Below, one piece after another: positions 55,296-64,000 of a stretch of DNA of 64,000 nt. How positions within the stretch are numbered: position 1 is the first letter of the stretch; the number at the start of each line of letters is the position of its first letter. Under the pieces are notes generated by a model. The model made no database searches. It saw only the letters and a program-made list of their open reading frames with translations, and was not told where the DNA came from. Source of the DNA: Lolium rigidum (lineage: Eukaryota; Streptophyta; Magnoliopsida; Poales; Poaceae). A program made the position numbers and the translations under genes. The stretch spans positions 97,691,276 to 97,755,275 of the forward strand of contig NC_061508.1 in NCBI RefSeq assembly GCF_022539505.1, read 5' to 3'.

Positions 55296-56695
55296 TGTTG
55301 GAGATATGCCCAAGAGGCAATAATAAAAGTGGTTATTATATATCTTTATGTTTATGATAAATGTTTATATACCATGCTATAATTGTATTAACCGAAACAT
55401 TGATACATGTGTGATATGTAAACAACAAAGAGTCCCTAGTATGCCTCTTAAACTAGCTTGTTGATTAATAGATGATTAGTTTCATAATCATGAACATTTG
55501 ATGTTATTAATAACAAGGTTATATCATTATATGAATGATGTAATGGACACACCCAATTAAGCGTAGCATAAGATCACGTCATTAAGTTATTTGCTATAAG
55601 CTTTCGATACATAGTTACCTAGTCCTTATGACCATGAGATCATGTAAATCACTTATACCGGAAAGGTACTTTGATTACACCAAACGCCACCTGCGTAAAT
55701 GGGTGGTTATAAAGGTGGGATTAAGTATCCGGAAAGTATGAGTTGAGGCATATGGATCAACAGTGGGATTTGTCCATCCCGATGACGGATAGATATACTC
55801 TGGGCCCTCTCGGTGGAATGTCGTCTAATGTCTTGCAAGCATATGAATAAGTTCATAGGAGACCACATACCACGGTACGAGTAAAGAGTACTTGTAAGGA
55901 GACGAGGTTGAACAAGGTATGAAGTGATACCGATGATCAAACCTCGGACAAGTAAAATATCGCGTGACAAAGGGAATTGGTATCGTATGTGAATGGTTCA
56001 TTCGATCACTAAAGTCATCGTTGAATATGTGGACTCCCCTAAGGGGGCCGGCCACCCCCCCCCCCACATGGAAGGGGGGAATCCCACCCCAAGTGGGATT
56101 CCCACCTTGGGTACGTTTCCCTATCACATGGAAGGTTTTGGGTTCGGATCTTATTCGGAGACTTGTAGTCCAACACTTGGGGCTTCCACCTATATAATGA
56201 GGGGCCAAGGGGAGGGGGCCGGCCACCCCAAGACCACAAGGTGGCCGCACTCCCTAGTGGCCGGCGCCCCCCTCTCCCAAACCCTAGCGGCCCTCTCTCC
56301 TCCACCACATCCCGCACGCTTAGCGAAGCTCCGCCGGGTTTCTCCACCACCACCGACACCACGCCGTCGTGCTGTCGGATTCAAGAGGAGCTACTACTTC
56401 CGCTGCCCGCTGGAACGGGGAGGTGGACGTCGTCTTCATCAACAATCGAACGTGTGCCCGAGTACGGAGGTGCTGCCCGTTCGTGGCGCCGTGATCAAGA
56501 TCTTCTACGCGCTTTTGCAAGCGGCAAGTGAACGTCTACCGCAGCAACAAGAGCCTCATCTTGTAGGCTTTGGAATCTCTTCAAGGGTGAGACTCGATAA
56601 TTTTCTCGTTGCTACCGTCTTCTGGATTGCATCTTGGCTTGGATTGTGTGTTCGCGGTAGGAAATTTTTTGTTTTCTATGCAATGAATCCCTACA
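55296..56695 (+). repeat. 3' LTR of copia D, with internal deletion
   Basis: It matches the 5' LTR but lacks the segment equal to 42877-43260 (384 bp, flanked by GTGG in the 5' copy) and lacks the MITE. Outside these events the copies differ at only scattered bases, indicating a young insertion. Confidence 0.95.
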
Positions 56696-56700
56696 GTTTG

Positions 56701-59700
56701 CGCCGGCGATTTTTTGCATTCTCGGAACTCAGATTAGCAAGAGTCGTGCTGAAGCACTGGCTAATTCTTTAGGCTATGATAGGGCCTTTGCGGTGGGTAG
56801 TGAAGGAAGAAGTGGAGGTATTTGTATCTTGTGGAACAATGATTTGAATATAAATATTTTGGGCCAGTCAAAATATCATGTTGATGTTTCTGTTGAAGGA
56901 ATTAGCGAGTCTACCTGGAGACTTACAGCTGTTTATGGGGAAGCACAGACAAGTCTGCGCCATTAGACTTGGGATACATTGCAGAATATATGTGGAACAA
57001 GCAGCCTCCCCTAGTTATGTATAGGGGATTTCAACGAAGTGTTACATGCTGGTGAACATGAAGGAGTGGGTCATCGTACGTTGACACAAATGGAAGGCTT
57101 CCGTGATGCTGTGGATATCTGTAATCTGAATGACCTGGGTTATAGTGGCAGTTTCTGGACTTGGGAGAAAAAGGTGACGGGTGGCTCATATACTCGAGTT
57201 CGGCTGGATCGGGCTCTGGGTTCGGCGGAGTGGTGTGCTCAATTCCATTGGCAAATGTTAGCCATATTGATGTGGCAACATCGGATCACCGAGGACTCCT
57301 TCTGAGGTTGTCTGACGAAACTGAGCTGAGAAGGGGAAAGGGTCTGTTTCGATATGAGGCTATGTGGGACAGGCACCCGGAACTAAAGCAAACTTTCACT
57401 AATGGTTGGCCGGCAGAAGAAGCCTCTTCGGTAGGAGATGTGAGAGGGAAGCTGGAGGTCCTCGCCAATAGCCTTGGCTCATGGGGCTTGCATACTTTCG
57501 GCAGTGTAAGAAAGGAAATTAAAAAGTTAAAGACTGAGCTTGAGCATCTGAGGAGTGAGCCGGGACGGGTTGGCCCAAGTCTAGCAGAGATAAAAGTAAA
57601 TGATAATCTTGTTGAGCTATATCATAGAGAGGAAGTTATGTGGAGACAGAGTTCACGTGTCCAATGGCTTAGCGAGGGAGACAGAAACTCAAAAAAAAAT
57701 TTGTGCGAGTATTAGGAGAAAGAAGAATTTGGTTAAAGCTCTGACCAGTGCTGATGGAGAAATTGTAGATAATGTAAACGATATGGAAACCATGACGGCT
57801 GGTTTTTATAAGCAGTTATACACATCAGAGGGGGTATAGTGGATGGATCAAGTCCTCCAGCATGTCCCGAGGAGGGTTACACCAGCTATGAATGCAATCC
57901 TGATGGCCCCTTACGAGTCTGATGAGGTCAAGAAAGCTCTGTTCCAGATGTTTCCCCTCAAGGCACCTGGCCCTGATGGCTATCCAGCTTTCTTTTTTCA
58001 GAAACATTGGGATATATGTGGACCTGATGTTACCCGGGCAGTCTTAAGCATTGTTCAGGGCAATGAGTCGGCCGAGATTATCAATGACACCATTCTGGTG
58101 CTTATTCCTAAGGTAAAAATCCGACATTGTTCTCACAATTTCGTCCAATTAGTCTATGTAACGTTCTGTATAAGATTGCCTCGAAGGTCTTGGCAAACCG
58201 TCTAAGGCAGATCCTTCCAGACATTATTTCTGAAGAATAATCGGCATTTGTTTCGGGTAGACTTATAACTGACAACATAATATCTGCTTATGAGTGTCTC
58301 CATTTTATGAAGAGAAACAATTCTAAGAACAATCCTTATTGTGCTCTCAAGCTTGACATGATGAAAGCATACGACCGGGTAGAGTGGGAGTATTTGGAGG
58401 CAATTATGTTGAAACTGGGGTTTTCACAGCAATGGACTTCAGTTATTATGGGCATGGTCAATTCGGTTTCGTTCTCGGTATTATTCAATGGGAACAAGCT
58501 GGAGGAGTTTAAACCAACAAGAGGTATAAGACAAGGTGATCCAATCTCACCCTATCTCTTCTTATTAGCAGCAGAGGGCCTTTCGTGCCTTTTAAAAAGT
58601 AATGTTCAGTCATCGCATCTCGAAGGAATTAAAGTGGCCCCGCTGGCACCGCCGGTGAACCACTTGTTGTTTGCGGATGACAGCCTGCTGTTCTTTAAGT
58701 GAAGTAGAGAGGGAGCAGAAGTTTTGTCTAGCTTATTGGAGGTTTATTGTCAAGCTTCAGGACAGAGGATAAACATGGATAAATCATCAATATTCTTCAC
58801 TAAAGGCTGCCCCCAAGCTGTAAGAGACGTGGTCAAGAATATCTTGCAGGTTGTAAATGAGTCACTAAATGAAAGATACCTTGGCATGCCCACTGACATT
58901 GGGAGCTCAGTCAACGGAACTTTTAAATTCCTCAGGGAGCGTGTTTGGAACAAGATTAAGGGATGGATCGAGAAGATCTTGTCGGCAGGGGGAAAGGAGG
59001 TTCTGGTAAAGTCCATTGCTCAGGCCATCCCGGTGTTCTCGATGGCATGTTTTCGTTTACCCCGTGGCTTATGTGATCACATCAACTCCTTGATCCGACA
59101 GTTCTGGTGGGGGAGCAAGCAAGGGAAGCGCAAAGTGCACTGGGTATCGTGGGAAGTCATGACGAGGCCAAAACATCTGGGGGTCTAGGCTTTCGTGATA
59201 TTGAGCTATTCAACCTAAGCTTGCTTGCACGGCAGTCCTGAAGAATTTTACAGGAGCCAAATTCCTTGAGTGCGCGGCTCCTAAAGGCCATCTATTTTCC
59301 GAACTCGTCAATTCTAGAGGCAGAGCTTGGCTCACACCCTTCGGAGATTTGGCGTTCGATTCTGGAGGGAAGGGAGGTCCTCGCCCAGGGACTGATCAGA
59401 CGGATAGGCGATGGGAGAACCACGGAGATCTGGGAGCATAATTGGCTGCCAAGGGATACAAACATGAGACCGATAGTTTCTTTAAAGCAAAACCCACCGA
59501 TGCTTGTCAGCGACCTGATTGATGAAACTAGCTCGACTTGGAGGGAGGAAGTTATCCGGGAGTTTTTCTTACCAATGGATGTGGCAGTTATAATGAGCAT
59601 TCCTTTGAGCACTAGGAGGCAGGAAGATTTTTGGGCCTGGAACTTTGATAGAAGAGGAATCTTCAGCGTGCGATCGGCGTATAGGATGATGGTCTCAACC

Positions 59701-60729
59701 AAAATCAATAGAGAGAATTACTATGATGGCAATCCGGGGTCCTCTAACGCTGAAGCTGATTCTAAAGCATGGTGCTCCTTATGGAAAGTGCAAGTTCCCT
59801 CGAAAGTAAGGGTTTTTCTCTGGCGGCTAGCCCAACAATCACTACCTACAGCTGATCTGTTGGAACACCGTAACATGGCACAATCGAGCCGATGCTCCCT
59901 TTGTGGTGGTGCGGACTCCTGGAGACATTCCTTAATTGAATGCAACATGTCTGCCAGTGTGTGGGCTCTTTCTGATGATGAAATGGTAGAGCATATGCGG
60001 GCTGTCGGAGAACCAAGCGCGAAGAACTGGCTGTTCAAGATGATTGAAACGTTATCACATGTACAATTTACCAGGCTGGCAGTTTCTTTGTGGGCAATTT
60101 GGACGGCGAGACGTAAAGCAATCCATGAGGAGATCTATCAAAGCCCTTTGTCCACTCACGGCTTCATCAACTCGTATCTGGAAGAATTGAAGACGTTGGC
60201 ACCACCGCGGACATCAAACTCTGTTCCAAGCCCTAACGTGAGACAGGCCAGGTGGATCCCGCCGCCTCATCATGTGCCAAAAATCAATGTTGATGCTGCT
60301 GTTGCCAAGACAGAGGGTCGAGGTGCTGCTGCCGCGTTCTGCCGAGATAGCAATGGAGATTACTTGGGTTCATTTGCAGTAGTCTTCGCGGGGATTACTG
60401 ATCCGGCAATACTGGAAGCTCTGGCAGCGCGGGAGGCTTTGGCGTTGGCAGAGGATCTCTCTCTGACACATACATACATTGTTTCAGATTGCCAGGCTGT
60501 TATCTCAGATATAAGGAATGGATCTATGGGAAAATATGGCTCTGTCATCTCAGAAATTCAGCACCGCTCCAACAGTTTCAGCAGCTGTACTTTCGCCCAT
60601 GAAAATTGAGCTTCAAATTTTGAAGCACACAATCTTGCTAGGCATATGATTAATTCAGGAATAGAACGCCACCTGTGGCTAAATACACCTTATTCTGATT
60701 CCATTCCTGTAAACATTATGATTACTTAA
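56701..60729 (+). pseudogene. LINE ORF2: endonuclease, RT, zinc finger, RNase H
   Basis: Continues ORF2 after copia D. The endonuclease has AEALANSLGYDRAFAVGSEG, GDFNEVLHAGEHEG in another frame (about 57025) and SDHRGLLLRL (about 57285). The RT (about 57900-58960) has KAPGPDGYPAFFFQKHW, KLDMMKAYDRVEWEYL, GIRQGDPISPYLFLL and LFADDSLLFF. Then zf-RVT (about 59640-59960; CSLCGGADSWRHSLIEC) and RNase H (about 60280-60660; NVDAAVAKTEGRGAAAAFCR, then YIVSDCQAV). These nick DNA and prime reverse transcription at the target. Stops at 57837, 58700 and 60607 and a shift in an A9 run near 57693 inactivate it. The 447-residue stretch 59266-60609 is still open. Confidence 0.92.
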
Positions 60730-60760
60730 TAAAGTCTGGCAGTATTGTCCTAAAAAAAAA
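60728..60760 (+). terminator. LINE poly(A) signal and tail
   Basis: AATAAA at 60728-60733 overlaps the ORF2 stop, and a run of A at 60752-60760 ends the element just before the 15-bp target duplication. Confidence 0.85.
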
Positions 60761-60814
60761 CTAAAAATTCAAGGATTTTTTTTATTTAGAACTTTATTTG
60801 ATGTTTTTTTTCAT

Positions 60815-61615
60815 TCTCACCTGGCTACAGTGAGCACGATTTGTTTTGGAATTCTTCTGCCTCGGTTATTTCTTAACTGAGTCAATTTTTTGCTTGTGAG
60901 TTGAATATATTTACCTGAGTAAACTTTTTGGTCCATCAACTTTTTGTACGTCTGAAACATGTACCAAAGTTCATATGTACCGGCATGTACGAACACGCAC
61001 GTTCAGGCTCACCATGTGACGCCAGACCTTGCTAACAGATCAACGACGCAACAAGAGTAAACGAAGGATATCATAGATAGAAATCATTCATGTGATACCA
61101 GCGCATCCAGAACAGGACCTTAGTTTTATAGCTGATCGAGTCCAGACTCAACGTCAGTCCGTGCCTGGATTTTCGATCTAACCTGGCAACGGTGTGCACG
61201 ATTTGTTTTGGCATTCTTCTCCTCTGTTATTTACTACCTGGGTTAGATTTTCTGGTCAACTGAATGTATTTACCCGAGTAAGCGTTTAGTCCATCAACTA
61301 ATTGTCCCAAATAAAGTTTGAAACCTGTACTAAACGTCCTACGTAACAGAATATACACAAACGTTCAGCCTTCGACTCTTCACCATGTTACTAAAGGCCA
61401 CACTTAGCTAATTGATCAGAGGGAACGCCTAAAGGCAAAACGCAGAGAATATCAAAGATTCCCTAAAAAAGAGGATATCACAGATAGAATAGCCAGTGCA
61501 GAGACAGGGGTGATTCCTCAGAAAATTGCCAAATATGCATCTCAAACCAACACATTCAGAACAGGACCTTTATGTTCTAGCTGGTCATATTCAGAGTCAA
61601 CGTCAGTCAGAAGAT
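60815..61615. repeat. diverged tandem duplication, units of about 365 and 430 bp
   Basis: Shared landmarks in both units: CCTGGC..CGGTG/CAGTG, GCACGATTTGTTTTGG, TATTTACC(T/C)GAGTAA, GTCCATCAACT, CAGAACAGGACCTT and ACTCAACGTCAGTC. The copies begin near 60821 and 61184. No coding sequence. It is clearly older than the TE insertions with intact duplications. Confidence 0.75.
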
Positions 61616-61632
61616 AGCAATGCCAATTGTTA

Positions 61633-61928
61633 GAGCAATTCCAATAGTATAGCCAACTGTTGGCTATAACAAGATGTCATATCATTTGTAGTCATCATAT
61701 AGCTAACATGTACAATAGTTGGCTATAAGAATGTAGTACTTTACTAATATATGGTCCACCTTTCACTCTCACAAGGTGCCTAGGAGCACGTGCAAGAGCT
61801 AGCTATTACATAGTAGCCCACCTCCCTTCTCTCTCCTCTTCTCTCTCCTCTTCTCTCTCCTCCAACTCATCTAAAATATATTATTTAATGTCTTATAGTC
61901 AGCTGACTGGACTCTATTGTACTTGCTC
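61633..61928. mobile_element. 296-bp PIF/Harbinger-type MITE
   Basis: Ends GAGCAATTCCAATAGT and ACTCTATTGTACTTGCTC form imperfect inverted repeats, flanked by TTA (61630-61632 and 61929-61931). Internally it has GCCAACTGTTGGCTAT and a TTCTCTCTCC repeat. It belongs to the same family as the split MITE at 34098-35881. Confidence 0.88.
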
Positions 61929-63999
61929 TTATGCCTCTACAGAGTCAGCACGTCAATCATGATAACTGGTTTTCTTCTTTCGTCAGGAGTTTGACCAAAT
62001 ACATAGAATAAAATATGAACTACAATAACACAAAACATTCATGACAGTAAATGGAAGCAAACCCATAAATCACATAATTTATTATAGATGACATCCCAAG
62101 TAAATGCATATAAATGGACAGCAGATTTATGGAGCTCTTCATATGGCTCCTTCGTGTTGAAATCCTTTAAGTTGTAACTTTGTTTTCTTGCATAAACAAA
62201 CGGGAACCACTAGGAATCGGAACCTGATTTCTGCCTCCGATCGGACCCCTGTTTAACCGTCAGATTGCAAGGAGGCAGACCGTACGATTTTGAAGAAGGC
62301 CCCGCACGTCTAATTCAACGAATTGACAGTGATTGCATGCTTCCGTCTTAAATAATACATTACTGCACTCCGTTAATTTTGCTTTCCTATTCAGCCTGGT
62401 GTGTATGCGCTTCGCAGAGGAGGAATTGGTGGTCCATAAAACGTGCTTACCATGCATTCCGCCCTAAATACAAATATTTCCAAAAACTAATCTCCTGACC
62501 ATTATTCATTCTTTATTTTTACAAAATCCAATTACTCCTGATTTTGGGGACACCAATTACTAGTAAAAATTGTTTCTATGTGTAGCAGTATGCTTCGTTA
62601 GAAGCAAAATTTGTTACTTCCAATACATGTTAAAATTGCTTTGATCTAAAAGAATGTGAAGATTGTGAAGATTTGTTATCCAACCACTAGATCATTTTCA
62701 TCGAGGAAAATTTTGTTTCGTCGTGACTAGTTTGCTTCCAGTGTACCACAAGACTGTTTCCATCTACTAGATAGTTGCTCGAAACAAAATAGCAATTTGT
62801 TGCCACTGAAACTAAAATATATATTCACTTTTAACAATTACAAGATGTTTCAAACTACATAGAGATTTGCTTCCAAATTAATGGAAATTTACTTCCAAGG
62901 AAATGGACACCCACTTTTTTTTTTGCGAAAATGGACACCCACTTTCATCAACCATGTGTATGTACATCGATGGACTGTTACAAAGAAATGGATGCCTGCT
63001 TCGGAATGAACGGAAGTGTACTTCCACCATGTTTCAAACAATATACCGCAAAACGACTTGGTAGTAGACACTTAGATTTGGCCTCCTTCCTTGTAGCAAA
63101 CTGGTGGAATGGAAAGTGAAGAATTTCGAACAACAAATTAGGTGGCATGAACATCCCAGTTTGACATTTAAAAAACCTAATTACAGAACATGTATGTGAG
63201 ATCCACAATAAAAAAAAGAGAATCCATATATGTGTAACAAGCATTATTCAGAAAATGAAAAATGAGAAATATAAGAAGCATGTGATAATATTCAAAATTC
63301 TCTTAAAAACTAGAAACAAATATGTAAACTGAGTAAGCTAGCTGCAGTTATTCTTACTTTGGAAGCATACGTAGGAGATATAAGAAGCATGTATACTAAC
63401 TTAAAAAACATGGTTGTATTGCCAATCAAATAAGCACATATTGTATATATGAAGCACCCGATCTTTGTAGCAATCAGATATTACTATCATAGCGTTTGGG
63501 AGACATAGTGGAAGCATATAATTTACAAACAAATAATACCATACTGCAAAGGTGTAGGTGATGAAATCTAGGGAAAATTGGAAAGCCAGTCTTGATTGGT
63601 GGAGCATGCCGTACCTTCTTGCACCAGTGAACTGTGATCCCAGGTGAGGCATCAAATTCGTGAATATCGGAAGCATGTTGATGTGTGAGATTGCAGAAAG
63701 CTATTTAGAACTTATGAAATGCATGAACATTATTAAGGAAGCATGTAAAACATAAGCATCAAATTTGTTTATACGAAGCATGTTAAAATCTAAGCAGTAG
63801 CATACATATTTAAAAATTATAATATATAATGTTGCTACCAATTTATCTGGATGTGTAACCAACTTCACCATCATCATCATCATCAGTGTAAGGGAATAGC
63901 ATTCTAAACACGAAACATGGAGAAGCTAAAATAGCTTGAACATTTCTAATATAGTTCTCACACGGTATAGCAATCATGAAATTGCTTCCCAAAAACTAT
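61929..63999. other. AT-rich intergenic DNA without a recognised gene
   Basis: No ORF with a recognisable domain. From about 62590 the words TTGCTTCC and GAAGCA(T) recur at short, irregular intervals (for example around 62870-63010 and 63360-63790), suggesting a very degenerate repeat. A (CAT)n/(ATC)n microsatellite lies at about 63868-63884. Confidence 0.55.
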
Positions 64000-64000
64000 C

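Larger units (their letters stand above)
42140..56695 (+). mobile_element. copia LTR retrotransposon D (BARE/Angela-like)
   Basis: LTRs at 42140-44382 and 55296-56695, with perfect target duplication GTTTG (42135-42139 and 56696-56700). A TGGTATCAGAGC primer site (initiator-Met tRNA) follows the 5' LTR, and a purine tract (CAAGTGGGAGATC) precedes the 3' LTR. Coding order gag, protease, integrase remnant, RT, RNase H is copia-type. Most of the integrase core is missing, and gypsy C, a sequence gap and LTR X lie in its place. The unaligned LTR lengths are explained by a MITE in the 5' LTR and a 384-bp deletion in the 3' LTR. Confidence 0.95.
40651..60759 (+). mobile_element. full-length L1-type LINE (interrupted by copia D)
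   Basis: A 15-bp target duplication ACTAAAAATTCAAGG lies at 40636-40650 and 60760-60774, and a short poly(A) tail ends the element at about 60759. Without copia D it is about 5.5 kb. Order: GC-rich 5' UTR, ORF1 (nucleic-acid-binding), ORF2 (endonuclease, RT, zinc finger, RNase H), AATAAA and poly(A). This is the complete plan of a plant L1 LINE, so it inserted without 5' truncation. Several stops and shifts make it inactive now. Confidence 0.95.

Noticed and set aside
62260..62457. 65-residue minus-strand ORF
   Set aside because: No homology recognised, no gene context.

Overview
The window looks like a stretch of a large, repeat-rich grass nuclear genome, most likely a Pooideae cereal relative (Triticeae or a close tribe). 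This rests on my recognition of the LTR families (a BARE/Angela-like copia, gypsy LTRs starting TGATACGTC), CACTA elements with GCCGGCGCACC or GGGACAAAAGG subterminal repeats, PIF/Harbinger and Stowaway MITEs, and grass-expanded MATH-BTB and B3 families. Species cannot be decided. No rRNA or tRNA gene was seen. By eye, well over 80% of the window is transposable element (TE).

Layout. 1-3224: a non-TE island with a 48-bp tandem array holding a chloroplast atpA fragment and a Stowaway MITE, a broken two-exon B3 gene (1596-2175), and a promoter-like sequence cut off at 3224. 3225 to about 30680: gypsy element A (5' LTR, gag, PR, RT, RNase H, IN; no 3' LTR). It is split in gag by a 13.4-kb CACTA (G, 5993-19423, TSD ATG), itself split by gypsy B (6037-14110), and split in RNase H by a coding-free LTR element F (21783-28517, TSD CACCG). 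About 30685-32206: a truncated CACTA (E) inserted in the BTB domain of a dead MATH-BTB gene (32207-32655). 34098-35881: an old MITE with a 1.5-kb PIF/Harbinger element (34304-35814) nested in it that carries its own B3 gene. 36154-37242: a Mutator-like element whose 9-bp target duplication includes the start codon of an intact gene for a stand-alone cathepsin-propeptide (I29) protein (37249-37902). 39203-40228: a MATH-BTB gene with an uninterrupted reading frame. 40651-60759: a full-length LINE with a 15-bp TSD, split by copia D (42140-56695, TSD GTTTG). D's 5' LTR holds a 467-bp MITE and D contains gypsy copy or copies C, a 100-N assembly gap and an LTR fragment X. 60775-63999: AT-rich non-coding DNA with a segmental duplication and a 296-bp MITE.

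Only two host genes look potentially functional, the I29 protein and the second MATH-BTB gene; the two B3 genes and the first MATH-BTB copy are broken. The target duplications give an order of events: gypsy A before CACTA G before gypsy B, A before F, old MITE before the Harbinger element, and LINE before copia D before its internal MITE.

Caution: near-identical repeat copies differ from each other mostly at CAG/CTG triplets, often by one-base insertions. This may be a sequencing or polishing artefact, so some frameshifts called here may not be real.
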